DNA of 18,777 nucleotides from JAEUSG01 sp964590225 (GCA_964590225.1 CAZPWS010000060.1:1-18777), one strand, 5' to 3'. Positions 7,731 to 15,265 are shown, counted from the first letter of the stretch. Translations and numbers: made by a program. The notes: generated by a model from the sequence alone, not told the origin.

Positions 7731-8549
7731 TTAGCGAAGGCAGCGAAGTTTAAAGATAAACTTAAAAGCTAATCCTGTTGGAAGTACCGTAAATGCAACG
7801 GTGTGTGCAGGAGGCAGGTCGTAACTGATGGAGATATAAAAACCGATAACTGCCGACAAAATTCCAATTAATGAACTTGATTTAATAAACCTGCTCATCC
7901 CAAAGCGGCCAGTATCGCCAAATAACAGTGGCAAGATAAGGAAAGCAATGGATAACAGCGGCCCTGTCTGCATTACTGCAAATGAAATAATAAGCGCTAC
8001 GGACACCCTAAAGAATAGCGAGACACTATTTCGGCGTCCCAACATACAAAGCCTCTCCTCGTCAATCAAATAAGCGTAAACGAGATATTTGTTTCTAATG
8101 CCAACAACTATTATAATCGCAATTATTATTGTTGTGGCAATAATATCAAATGAATTAATTGCAAGAATTTCTCCGTTTAGTACATGCTTCATATGGGTGT
8201 GTGTGGCAGGTGAAATTGCCATTAATATGCCAGTAATGGATTGGCTGCCCGCAAATAGTCCACCAAGGAGCAGTTGACGGCGTACGGGAGAAAGTTCTTT
8301 GCGGTTGGCAACTATTGAAACGGCAACAACAAGTCCTGTAATAATAAGGTAGAGCGCAAATGTAGAAAAAAGTGATGGCGGTAAAACTGCAAGTCCGACT
8401 GTAAGTCCAGCTCCGGCAACTGCTGGCAGAGCAATGGCAAGCAGGAGTTCATTTCTGGCAAAAAGTGCAGCGCCAACAACCGGCAGGCTCGCGCCGTAAA
8501 GTATAGTAGCAATCAAGGGGATTGTTGAGAAAAAAAGCAACTCTCTCAT
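7731..8549 (-). CDS. znuB: Zinc/metal ABC transporter permease (ZnuB, ABC-3 family)
   Basis: A 272-residue polytopic inner-membrane protein, the channel subunit of a metal-ion importer. Hydrophobic segments run along the whole length, consistent with the roughly seven to nine helices of ABC-3 permeases. Family-like elements are GAALFARNELLL near residue 26, LNGEILAINSFD around 124-135, and SYDLPPAHTVAF near the C-terminus. The ATG follows the znuC stop directly, with no intervening base, so translation is probably coupled. It is the last gene of the six-gene leftward operon. Zinc rather than manganese or iron is inferred from the His-rich proteins upstream. No terminator is evident in the 40 nt before the convergent rhaI end. 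Confidence 0.9.
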   Translation of the reverse strand: MRELLFFSTIPLIATILYGASLPVVGAALFARNELLLAIALPAVAGAGLTVGLAVLPPSLFSTFALYLIITGLVVAVSIVANRKELSPVRRQLLLGGLFAGSQSITGILMAISPATHTHMKHVLNGEILAINSFDIIATTIIIAIIIVVGIRNKYLVYAYLIDEERLCMLGRRNSVSLFFRVSVALIISFAVMQTGPLLSIAFLILPLLFGDTGRFGMSRFIKSSSLIGILSAVIGFYISISYDLPPAHTVAFTVLPTGLAFKFIFKLRCLR

Positions 8550-9158
8550 TTAAAGTCTCCATCGTCTTGCAGATAAAGCCCATTGCGAAGCGTGGGTAGT
8601 GGCAAAAACAGAATGCTTTCCATCCGTTACCCGTTCTTTAAGTAGTATTTCAAGTTTCTTTTCGGTATTTATATCAATGTTACTTGTAGGCTCGTCAAGA
8701 ATAAGAAGCAAAGGGTCGGTTGAAATTGCCTTGGCGAGAAGAACCCTCCTCTTTTGACCGCCAGAAAGAGAGCCAAATCGTGCATTTATAAATTTTTCCA
8801 TCTCGACAACTTCAAGAGCGTTCGTTATTTTTGCAAGTATGGCCTGCCTGTTGTCAATATGCTGACATGACATTATATCGAATACTGTAGCCGGAACATG
8901 GTTATCTATGGAAGATTCCTGTGGTACATACCCTATTTTGTCTGGTTTAATTGTTAATTCGGCAATACCTTTTGCAATTGCGCCAAGTCCGAGAAGTGCC
9001 TTGATAATGGTTGATTTACCGCAGCCATTTCTCCCTTCAACCACTACAAATTCGCCTCCTTTTATGGTCAGGTTTACCGAGGTAATTATCTCCTTCCAGC
9101 CAGAAGAGGTAATGTACCCAAAAGCAGCATTGCTAATTTTTATGTAAGGGTCAATCAC
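8550..9158 (-). CDS. znuC: Zinc/metal ABC transporter ATPase (ZnuC)
   Basis: The ATPase that powers the ZnuB permease from the cytoplasmic side. In 202 residues all nucleotide-binding motifs are visible: Walker A GRNGCGKST (42-50), Q-loop Gln80, signature LSGGQ (131-135), Walker B LLLILDEP (150-157), D-loop Asp162 and H-loop His189. It is shorter than typical ZnuC proteins (about 230-250 aa) and stops soon after the H-loop, so the C-terminal extension is absent. This may leave only the minimal domain but does not look broken. It overlaps znuA by 4 nt (ATGA) and abuts znuB. Confidence 0.92.
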   Translation of the reverse strand: MIDPYIKISNAAFGYITSSGWKEIITSVNLTIKGGEFVVVEGRNGCGKSTIIKALLGLGAIAKGIAELTIKPDKIGYVPQESSIDNHVPATVFDIMSCQHIDNRQAILAKITNALEVVEMEKFINARFGSLSGGQKRRVLLAKAISTDPLLLILDEPTSNIDINTEKKLEILLKERVTDGKHSVFATTHASQWALSARRWRL

Positions 9159-10051
9159 TCTTTAATTCCTTCCAGAAGAATATTGCAATTGTATTTTTGC
9201 AAGCCAATCCATGTATCTATTTCTTTTTTTGCACCTACAGCATTTGCGATTTCCACAGCTTTGCAACCGAGAGATGCAGCGAGCTTTAGCGGAAATTTTG
9301 GGTTTTGCGATTGGTTATATACAATCAGTTTTACATTGTTGCTCCGCGCTTTTCCCTCAAGACTTTTAAGATGTGAAGCAGTAGGAGGCACGCCGGCTTT
9401 AACTTCTATGCTTCCTACAATCCTTAAGTCATAAAAGTCAGCAAGATAGGCGACATCAGGATGGTACTCAATAATAGCTATATTTTTGAGAGGTTTGGCA
9501 GCAAGCTTAAGGTCTTCAACAGCTTTCTTGATTTCAGCGGAGTAAATGTTAAAATTATGCCCAAAGAGTGCTGTGTCCGAAGGGGAGCGGGTTGCCAGAG
9601 CGTCGTATATGGATTGCGCCATGTATAGCCCACATTGTGGGCCAATATTGAAATGGGGGTTGCCTGCCGGATGCTGCTCACCTTCGCTTCTACTAAGTAT
9701 CTTAGGAACATCGAGGATGCTTATCCCTTTAGAAACAACAATCCAGCCGACACCGTTTTCTCTTATCGCAGGATTTCTTGCCTCTGCGGCCAAGGCTGGA
9801 AGCCATGAATGTTCGGCGTCAAGTCCGAGGCTCACAAGCAAATCTGCCCTGTGCAGTTTTGGCAAAAAGCTTGGTCTTGCCGGAACAGCGTGCAGATCTT
9901 CCTGACCTGTTGCCAAAACAGTAACTGTTACTTTCTCTCCACCTATCCTGTTTAGCATATCTCCAATGTCAGGAATTGACGCAACAACATTAAGATTGCC
10001 TCCCAAAGAAAGAGAAATCAGCGAAAAAAGAAATGTGATAAATAGTTTCAT
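9155..10051 (-). CDS. znuA: Periplasmic zinc/metal-binding protein (ZnuA-like, cluster A-I)
   Basis: A 298-residue solute-binding protein of the ZnuA/TroA family that delivers metal to ZnuBC. An N-terminal signal peptide (residues about 1-18, hydrophobic and without a lipobox cysteine) is visible. Candidate metal ligands are His54 in EDLHAVP, His133 in GNPHFNIGP, His197 in EYHPD, and Glu216 in the family motif region that ends TASHL. His81 is additional. It lacks the long His/Asp-rich loop of E. coli ZnuA; in this operon His-rich stretches occur instead in the neighbouring proteins. It overlaps both neighbours by ATGA junctions, so the outer-membrane protein, ZnuA and ZnuC are tightly coupled. 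Manganese binding is not excluded. Confidence 0.9.
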   Translation of the reverse strand: MKLFITFLFSLISLSLGGNLNVVASIPDIGDMLNRIGGEKVTVTVLATGQEDLHAVPARPSFLPKLHRADLLVSLGLDAEHSWLPALAAEARNPAIRENGVGWIVVSKGISILDVPKILSRSEGEQHPAGNPHFNIGPQCGLYMAQSIYDALATRSPSDTALFGHNFNIYSAEIKKAVEDLKLAAKPLKNIAIIEYHPDVAYLADFYDLRIVGSIEVKAGVPPTASHLKSLEGKARSNNVKLIVYNQSQNPKFPLKLAASLGCKAVEIANAVGAKKEIDTWIGLQKYNCNILLEGIKE

Positions 10052-11340
10052 CGTTGTCTCCCATGTGTATGATGGCCGATTGTAGCGTTGTACTGAAGTA
10101 TTAGCCTGTTTACTCCACTTAACGACTCATTCGCATAATTGTAACGGCTGAATTCTATTCTAAGATATTGGTAATGTGAGATATTACAGGTCACAAACGC
10201 CCCTGTTCTTGAATTTATGATATCGTTAAGTATAAGCGGCTGGAAAATATCAGAAAAAAGTCCGGTTTGCCATCTTGTTGTTAATTGTGCAGACAGCCAG
10301 TAAAAAAGTCCTGCTCTGTTGCCGTAGTATTCAATGACCTCTCCACCACTCATAAATTCCATCCCGGAATATGAACCAATAAGCTCTACCCCCGCTTGCA
10401 AGTTCCGATACTTATTGCGTGTAAGCGGATGCCAAAAGAGTGTCAAGTCAGTGCCATACAGAAAACGGGAATATGTATGACCAATAACCCGTTTCGAGGA
10501 AAGCGCCTTTTTCTGATACAGGACGCTAAATCCCGCATCGAGGCTGATGTTTGCACCAAATTCAAATGCCGTTGACACTTTTCCCCCATAGGCAAGGGCT
10601 GAAATATCCTTTGGAAGTGAGAAAGTAGTAGGTTCCAGCGAAGATTGTTCTTTTTCCCAAGCTAGGAGGTCTGCCTCATAAAGAATCTCGCCGGAGGAGC
10701 CGTGCCAGTGGCTTCCATGTTGGGTCGCTCCCATTTCAGAGGCTATTTCATCGAGAGATTTATGTGAAACACCATCATCTGCAACCACCGGATCAGCATC
10801 GTGTGTATGCCCTCTTATTCCATCATAAATTGCAAATGAGAGCTCAATATAGTGTGAAAATGGTAAGAGGGAGGAGAGTTCTATCCCCTTCAAGGCAAGC
10901 ATTCCATCCGCGTATTCATGGTATATTCGCGGTTCAGTAGCAAATGGTAAAGAATGTAGATGAAATTGGTTCCATCTACCAAACCGGGCAAGCATTAGCC
11001 CTGCCTTTGCGGATAAGCTTAGTGGAAGATAGGGAAAAGTTACAAAGGCTTCATGCAGTTCCATACCATGTTCACTTACAAGCAGATTACCGGTAAGCGA
11101 GGCGTAAGGGTCAATGTGTGAACTTATGATAAGCTCAGCACCGCGTATGTTTAATCCTGGAGTGATAATTTCATTATTAACATCATTCAGCTCAATGGTT
11201 GCATCAAGGTTGAGGCCAATGTCAGGATTTTGCCAGGCAGGAGGAGTGCCTTTGGGCACCCCTTCGCCAGCAAGTAGTTGATATGCTGCGCTTAACAAAG
11301 CTATACAGGTAAAACTGGATAGTCTCTTGAATCTATTCAT
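10048..11340 (-). CDS. Putative outer-membrane beta-barrel protein with His-rich loop, zinc-uptake associated
   Basis: A 430-residue exported protein with a signal peptide (about 1-24, probable cleavage after LLA). The rest alternates polar and hydrophobic residues with frequent aromatic residues, as in beta-barrels. No TonB-receptor plug is evident and the C-terminus does not end in Phe. Notable motifs are FGRWNQFHLHSLPF (120-133) and a long His-rich segment around 176-214 with GHTHDAD and HGSHWHG; the C-terminus has GHHTHG. I recognise it only as a conserved family of uncharacterised, zinc-associated outer-membrane proteins. It overlaps the lipoprotein gene by 8 nt and znuA by 4 nt, a strong contextual link to zinc import. 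Inference: a passive or accessory route for zinc across the outer membrane, with His-rich loops collecting the metal. Confidence 0.7.
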   Translation of the reverse strand: MNRFKRLSSFTCIALLSAAYQLLAGEGVPKGTPPAWQNPDIGLNLDATIELNDVNNEIITPGLNIRGAELIISSHIDPYASLTGNLLVSEHGMELHEAFVTFPYLPLSLSAKAGLMLARFGRWNQFHLHSLPFATEPRIYHEYADGMLALKGIELSSLLPFSHYIELSFAIYDGIRGHTHDADPVVADDGVSHKSLDEIASEMGATQHGSHWHGSSGEILYEADLLAWEKEQSSLEPTTFSLPKDISALAYGGKVSTAFEFGANISLDAGFSVLYQKKALSSKRVIGHTYSRFLYGTDLTLFWHPLTRNKYRNLQAGVELIGSYSGMEFMSGGEVIEYYGNRAGLFYWLSAQLTTRWQTGLFSDIFQPLILNDIINSRTGAFVTCNISHYQYLRIEFSRYNYANESLSGVNRLILQYNATIGHHTHGRQR

Positions 11341-11893
11341 GAGAGTGTTCTGTCTCCTCTATCACGATACGCAATGTATCAACAGAAGCTGAGTCGATAC
11401 ACAGAATATTTCCACCAATCTGAGCCTCAAACAGAAAAGCCTTTTTAATGCTGGTTATCCCAGTTGAGTCCGTAATTGCAGATTCAGAAATAATTTCTTC
11501 AATTTCAAGAAGTGAATCCACTACTCCGTCTCCTACCGCTCTTCTATTGATAAAACGGATACGAGCGGGTGCGCTAATCATCACAAGGCGATCTCCTTCG
11601 GCATTAGGGCCAAAATGGACATAACCGCCTTTAAGAGTGTCGCAGTCCCTTAATACAACATCAAGTCTTGTGTGGCTGATCGAATCGGGATCGAGATGCG
11701 GGCCGGGTTTAACCGAATCAGCAATCACTATTTTTGACGGACCGTCGGCCATGTGTATAGCCGCATGTTCGATTGTTTCAAACAGGGAGTGAGAGTCCTC
11801 ATGTTCTGTTTTAATAATGCTTTTCTTCTCTGTGCAGGATACAATAATAATAGCAATAAATAAAGCTATGGCAATAAAATTTTTACCGTTCAT
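11333..11893 (-). CDS. His-rich lipoprotein, zinc-operon associated
   Basis: A 186-residue predicted lipoprotein. A hydrophobic signal (about 5-18) ends in the lipobox IVSC, with Cys20 as the likely lipidated residue. Histidines cluster just after the anchor (TEHEDSHS, TIEHAAIH), in the middle (GPHLD, SHTRLDV) and at the C-terminus (ETEHSHE). The body, with short beta-like stretches such as GGYVHFGP, suggests a small beta-sandwich; this is inference. GGAG lies 7 nt before the ATG. It starts 53 nt downstream of the small His/Cys-rich gene and overlaps the outer-membrane protein gene by 8 nt. No known enzymatic motif is visible. A periplasmic zinc-handling or barrel-partner role is inferred from context only. 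Confidence 0.7.
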   Translation of the reverse strand: MNGKNFIAIALFIAIIIVSCTEKKSIIKTEHEDSHSLFETIEHAAIHMADGPSKIVIADSVKPGPHLDPDSISHTRLDVVLRDCDTLKGGYVHFGPNAEGDRLVMISAPARIRFINRRAVGDGVVDSLLEIEEIISESAITDSTGITSIKKAFLFEAQIGGNILCIDSASVDTLRIVIEETEHSHE

Positions 11894-11946
11894 AAAATAC
11901 TCCGGATAAATTTGAATAATTAAAATGTCAGGAAAAAGGGACAGCT

Positions 11947-12294
11947 TTATACTACGGGGGGGGCACGGACTTGTTGAAGAGAGTTAAGCAAAGAAAATGG
12001 TTTGGAAGTTTCGCTAAATAAATGCAAGAATGCAATTTCTGAAAATACAACAAAAATTGCAACTTCGCCTTTTGTTGATATTACAGCGATAAACTGACAA
12101 ATAGAGCATTTTGGATCTTTATGGTGCTTATCACAGTGGTCATGTTTCTCACAAGCTTTCGCGTGTGCAGATTTATCTTTTGCATTGCATGGTCCATACA
12201 TGCAGTTATTTTTGTGGTGATGGTATCCGCTATGAATTCCACCTAATAGGAGCAAAAAAATTAAAATTATAGAAAAGGGCCTACTTAGAATCAT
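11947..12294 (-). CDS. Small exported His/Cys-rich protein (DUF2946-like)
   Basis: A 115-residue protein with an N-terminal hydrophobic segment (about 6-20), then a strongly metal-binding stretch (21-66) holding about nine His and six Cys, ending in CSICQF (63-68). A second hydrophobic segment (about 78-93) and a tail with RAPP follow. The layout of signal, histidines, CxxCQF and RAPP tail resembles DUF2946-type proteins found beside metal-uptake genes. It is the first gene of the zinc operon, with no Shine-Dalgarno and a TATATT box 7 nt before the ATG. A C8 tract (11956-11963) lies in the last codons, so slippage would alter only the tail. Function unknown; a zinc scavenger, chaperone or sensor is possible. 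Confidence 0.65.
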   Translation of the reverse strand: MILSRPFSIILIFLLLLGGIHSGYHHHKNNCMYGPCNAKDKSAHAKACEKHDHCDKHHKDPKCSICQFIAVISTKGEVAIFVVFSEIAFLHLFSETSKPFSLLNSLQQVRAPPVV

Positions 12295-12301
12295 CGGCTA
12301 A

Positions 12302-12307
12302 AATATA
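12302..12307 (-). promoter_or_regulatory. Putative -10 box of the zinc operon
   Basis: TATATT on the minus strand lies 7 nt before the ATG at 12294 and predicts a leaderless transcript. No good -35 hexamer lies 17-18 nt upstream (AAGCAG is the best), and that position abuts the large inverted repeat, so a bound regulator could control access. Confidence 0.4.
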
Positions 12308-12327
12308 CAAATATCACAGCCACTCTG

Positions 12328-12357
12328 CTTTGCATTAGAAATTTTTCTAATGCAAAG
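12328..12357. promoter_or_regulatory. Perfect inverted repeat, candidate operator of the zinc operon
   Basis: Two 14-bp arms, CTTTGCATTAGAAA (12328-12341) and its exact complement TTTCTAATGCAAAG (12344-12357), are separated by TT. The element lies 33 bp upstream of the first zinc-operon gene and just upstream of its -10 box. There is no T-run on the side where a terminator for the gene at 12380-12949 would need one. An operator, for example for a Fur/Zur-family regulator, is therefore the better reading. It is not an exact match to the Fur or Zur boxes I know. A bidirectional RNA hairpin is the alternative. Confidence 0.6.
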
Positions 12358-12379
12358 TTTGGGTTTATGTGCCACCGAT

Positions 12380-12949
12380 TCAAACATTTGCGAGATACTG
12401 AAAAACCCCTTTGTTCTTTTGCATGAAATTTTCTACTATGGCTGAAAGTTCTGGAGAATTAAATGCATTCAGCTCTTCAATGGCAATTTTATCTCTGTCA
12501 AATACCTGTACTGGATGGTTGTTTATTGCATCGGCAGCGCTGCTTTTATTGTCGTCGCCAAGATAAAACTCTACCGATTCGCTTTTGGCCACACGAAACT
12601 GCGGCAGACCGTTTTCTTCGTTGTAGTTTATTGCAATAACAAAATTTCCTTTAAGCTCTTTGTGGTTGTTAGTAAACGCCTGAATTTCTTTTTCAAGATC
12701 ACTCCATAGCTTCTTTTTGATGTTATCCTTATTGATTGATAAATTTACAGATTGGCTAGAAAAAAGATCCTCAAGCCCATTTGTTTCCGCAGAGGAGGTA
12801 AACATATCCTCCGTTCCATCGCTTGCTCCCAAAGTTTGCAAAAGGACGCCAGTACCGTATTGGGCAAGGTTTAAACTTTTGTAATAGCTTTTGTATTGCT
12901 CAATTACTTGATCAGCCGATGAGTTCGATGCTCCCTGAATAGTTCCCAT
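12380..12949 (-). CDS. Hypothetical cytoplasmic protein, 189 aa
   Basis: Not recognised. The 189-residue product has no signal peptide, no membrane segment and no cysteine. The first 70 residues are rich in Ser, Gly, Thr and Ala with short amphipathic stretches (SADQVIEQYKSYYKSL). The middle (about 75-125) is charged, with a possible beta strand (GNFVIAINY), and the C-terminal 50 residues look helical. A weak AAAGGG ribosome binding site lies 7 nt before the ATG. It is transcribed alone, toward the zinc operon, and its stop lies 22 bp from the large inverted repeat. Its N-terminus resembles the low-complexity protein at 17943-18521 only in composition. A structural or secreted-substrate role is possible but unsupported. 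Confidence 0.6.
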   Translation of the reverse strand: MGTIQGASNSSADQVIEQYKSYYKSLNLAQYGTGVLLQTLGASDGTEDMFTSSAETNGLEDLFSSQSVNLSINKDNIKKKLWSDLEKEIQAFTNNHKELKGNFVIAINYNEENGLPQFRVAKSESVEFYLGDDNKSSAADAINNHPVQVFDRDKIAIEELNAFNSPELSAIVENFMQKNKGVFQYLANV

Positions 12950-13185
12950 ATTAAAACCCTTTCTTTATGTTTATTAAACCTGTTTCATATATCGGCAAGT
13001 TATTGTCATAACTTTATATAAATCAATGCTTTAATGTGTGGCATGGGCAGTATTTGCCCACTGTGAACAGGAACTATTTGCCATATATTAGTAGAACCTG
13101 TGATAAATCAATGGTATGCAAGTGTTGAATGGAGCGGAAAAAATTGCCAGCTAAGTCGCTATGGAACAATTTATCTTTAGCGATA
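12950..13185. other. Divergent intergenic region with nested short repeats
   Basis: The 236 bp between the leftward hypothetical gene and purN hold nested repeats. ATAAATCAATG occurs at 13018-13028 and 13103-13113 in the same orientation. Inside lie TGGCA (13039-13043) paired with TGCCA (13079-13083), and TGGGCA (13044-13049) paired with TGCCCA (13055-13060). ACAGG (13067-13071) can also pair with CCTGT (13097-13101). I see no known riboswitch. Both flanking promoters should lie here but neither can be fixed. Confidence 0.4.
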
Positions 13186-13770
13186 ATGAAGAATTTATCG
13201 GTTTTTGCTTCCGGTGGTGGCTCAAATTTGCAGAGTATAATCGATGCCATCGAAAGGGGAGAATTAAAAGCAAAAATTTCTTTTGTAGTTTCCAACAATA
13301 GCGATGCATTTGCCCTGACTCGTGCTCGCAACCACGGGATACCAACCTTTCATATTTCAGCAAAAACTCATCCCTGTCCGGAACAATACACAGACGAACT
13401 TATCAGGCTTCATGAAGCAAATGGGGTTGAACTTATACTTCTTGCCGGATATATGAAAATTCTTCCGTCAGCTCTTGTCAAACTCTACAAGGGAAAAATA
13501 CTCAACATCCATCCGGCGCTTCTGCCGAAGTATGGCGGCAAGGGGATGTATGGGATTAATGTACATAAGGCCGTAATTGCTGCGCGCGAAAAGGAGAGTG
13601 GCGCTACTGTTCATTGGGTAACAGATGTTTATGATGAAGGTCCTGTATTAATGCAGAGTCGTGTACCAGTGCTTGAAGGGGATACTGCTGAAATACTTGC
13701 CAGAAGGGTATTGGATGCAGAACATAAGTTGTACCCTCAAGCTGTAAATAGAGCGCTGTATGGCACCTAA
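13186..13770 (+). CDS. purN: Phosphoribosylglycinamide formyltransferase
   Basis: Transfers the formyl group of 10-formyl-tetrahydrofolate to GAR in the third step of purine synthesis (cytosol). The 194-residue length fits the family. The N-terminus MKNLSVFASGGGSNLQ matches the usual phosphate-binding start, and the catalytic triad is visible as Asn107 and His109 in LNIHPALLPKYGG, and Asp147 in VTDVYDEGP. The frame extends upstream to 13129, but the extra 19 residues precede the conserved start and are not expected. No Shine-Dalgarno lies before 13186, and a TATCTT sequence 8 nt upstream raises the option of a leaderless message. It overlaps rnhB by 11 nt. Confidence 0.93.
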   Translation: MKNLSVFASGGGSNLQSIIDAIERGELKAKISFVVSNNSDAFALTRARNHGIPTFHISAKTHPCPEQYTDELIRLHEANGVELILLAGYMKILPSALVKLYKGKILNIHPALLPKYGGKGMYGINVHKAVIAAREKESGATVHWVTDVYDEGPVLMQSRVPVLEGDTAEILARRVLDAEHKLYPQAVNRALYGT

Positions 13771-14374
13771 AGAGTTTGTTCTCACTACAACCGCATGGGA
13801 TAGTCTCGCACGGACTTTTCTCGCAAGTAACTTTATAGGTGTTGACGAAGCTGGTCGAGGGCCTCTTGCAGGACCTGTTTGTGCTGCCGCTGTCGTGCTG
13901 CCTGCAACTCACACCATAACTAAACTCAGGGATTCCAAAAAGATTTCCGAATCGGAAAGAGCCTCTCTTGAACTTGAAATCAAGAAGATTGCTCTTGGAT
14001 ATAGTGTAGCCTTTGTGGAGCAAGATGAGATCGATCGAATTAACATATTGAATGCTGCACTTTTGGCAATGGCTAAAGCCGTTAGTGCTCTTTGTCTTGA
14101 TCTGCCAGTAGTTGTAGATGGTAACAGATCAATACCAACTATTATAAACAGACAGCATGCGGTTGTCAAAGGTGACTCCAAATCGGCATCTGTAGCTGCT
14201 GCGTCCATACTTGCAAAGGTTGCGAGAGACAGGGTAATGGATGGTCTTGACAAGCAGTATCCACAATATGGATTTGCAAAACATAAAGGATATCCTACAA
14301 CATATCATTATGAAATGATTCGAAAATATGGCGCGTCACCTGTACACCGATTAACATTTAAAGGAGTTGTATAA
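13760..14374 (+). CDS. rnhB: Ribonuclease HII
   Basis: Removes ribonucleotides from DNA:RNA hybrids, acting in the cytoplasm on Okazaki primers and misincorporated rNMPs. The 204-aa product has the RNase HII N-terminal signature GVDEAGRGPLAGPV (Asp29, Glu30), then Asp120 in VVDGNR and Asp139 in VKGDSKS, completing the four acidic metal ligands. ASILAKVARDR follows as in the family. About 25 residues precede the signature, slightly more than in E. coli. The ATG lies inside the end of purN (11-nt overlap) with no strong ribosome binding site, so translation is probably coupled to purN. Confidence 0.95.
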   Translation: MAPKEFVLTTTAWDSLARTFLASNFIGVDEAGRGPLAGPVCAAAVVLPATHTITKLRDSKKISESERASLELEIKKIALGYSVAFVEQDEIDRINILNAALLAMAKAVSALCLDLPVVVDGNRSIPTIINRQHAVVKGDSKSASVAAASILAKVARDRVMDGLDKQYPQYGFAKHKGYPTTYHYEMIRKYGASPVHRLTFKGVV

Positions 14375-15265
14375 ATGAAAGGAATTATTCTTGCTGGGGG
14401 AGCTGGTTCAAGGCTTTATCCGTTGTCCGTAGTCGCTTCCAAGCAGCTTCAGGCTGTGTACGATAAACCGATGATCTATTACCCGATTTCTACACTCATG
14501 CTCATGGGAATAAGGGATATTCTTATTATTTCTACACCTGACGACACACCTCGGTTTCAAAATCTCCTCAAAGATGGCTCGCAATTTGGCATTTCACTCA
14601 CATATGCTGTTCAGCCCGAACCGAATGGACTTGCACAGGCCTTTATCATTGGCGAAAAGTTCATTGCTGGCGACAATTCCTGTCTTATTCTTGGCGACAA
14701 TATTTTTTACGGCAAGCTAAGTAATTTCAGAAACGCTTTCCGGACTTTTGACGGAGGTGGTAGGATTTTCGGGTATTGTGTGGACGACCCTGAACGATAC
14801 GGTGTTGTAGAATTTGACAATAATGATAATGTGCTATCAATTGAAGAGAAACCGCAAAAGCCAAAATCTAATTATGCAGTTCCAGGATTTTATGTTTATG
14901 ATAATGATGTGGTTTCAATTGCCAAGGCGTTAAAACCCTCGCCAAGGGGGGAATATGAGATTACAGATGTAAACAGAGAGTATTTGCGGCGGGGGAAATT
15001 AAAGGTTGAAAAATTGAGTAGGGGTGTAGCATGGCTGGACACTGGCACAAGCAGCAGTCTTCATGAAGCATCGATGTTTATCCAGATTATAGAAAAACGG
15101 CAGGGATTAAAGCTTGGATGTCCTGAAGAAGCCGCAATAGATATGGGTTATGTTACTGTGGATGAATTGAAAGAGATTGCCGGTAAAATGCCAAAGTGCG
15201 AATACAGATCCTATGTCGAAAAGTGCGCTATTCCTTCAAAGTACCGCTCCATGGTAAACAAATAA
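14375..15265 (+). CDS. rfbA: Glucose-1-phosphate thymidylyltransferase
   Basis: Makes dTDP-glucose from glucose-1-phosphate and dTTP, the first step toward dTDP-L-rhamnose and other dTDP-sugars for cell-surface glycans. The 296-residue length is standard. The nucleotide-binding N-terminus KGIILAGGAGSRLYPLS is followed by SKQLQAVYDKPMIYYP, PNGLAQAF and LGDNIFYG; EEKPQKPKSNYAVPGFYVYD and VAWLDTGT occur later. AGSRL replaces the usual SGTRL or TGTRL, a mild change. AAGGAG within the last rnhB codons lies 8 nt before the ATG, which directly follows the rnhB stop. The rest of the rml pathway (rfbB, rfbC, rfbD) is not adjacent. Confidence 0.96.
   Translation: MKGIILAGGAGSRLYPLSVVASKQLQAVYDKPMIYYPISTLMLMGIRDILIISTPDDTPRFQNLLKDGSQFGISLTYAVQPEPNGLAQAFIIGEKFIAGDNSCLILGDNIFYGKLSNFRNAFRTFDGGGRIFGYCVDDPERYGVVEFDNNDNVLSIEEKPQKPKSNYAVPGFYVYDNDVVSIAKALKPSPRGEYEITDVNREYLRRGKLKVEKLSRGVAWLDTGTSSSLHEASMFIQIIEKRQGLKLGCPEEAAIDMGYVTVDELKEIAGKMPKCEYRSYVEKCAIPSKYRSMVNK

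Noticed and set aside
12328..12357. Inverted repeat as a rho-independent terminator for the gene at 12380-12949
   Set aside because: The stem is AT-rich and not followed by a T-run on the minus strand, so an operator is more likely, although a hairpin role is not excluded.
13018..13128. Riboswitch (purine, THF or ZTP type) before purN
   Set aside because: Short complementary segments exist, but none of the conserved core sequences of these classes could be seen.
13129..13185. Longer purN start at 13129
   Set aside because: The 19 extra residues precede the conserved N-terminus MKNLSVFASGGGSN, and no ribosome binding site supports it.
14375..15265. Functional link between rfbA (dTDP-rhamnose synthesis) and the rhamnose catabolic genes
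   Set aside because: They are in separate units about 7 kb apart with the zinc operon between them. The shared sugar name is not evidence of a pathway.
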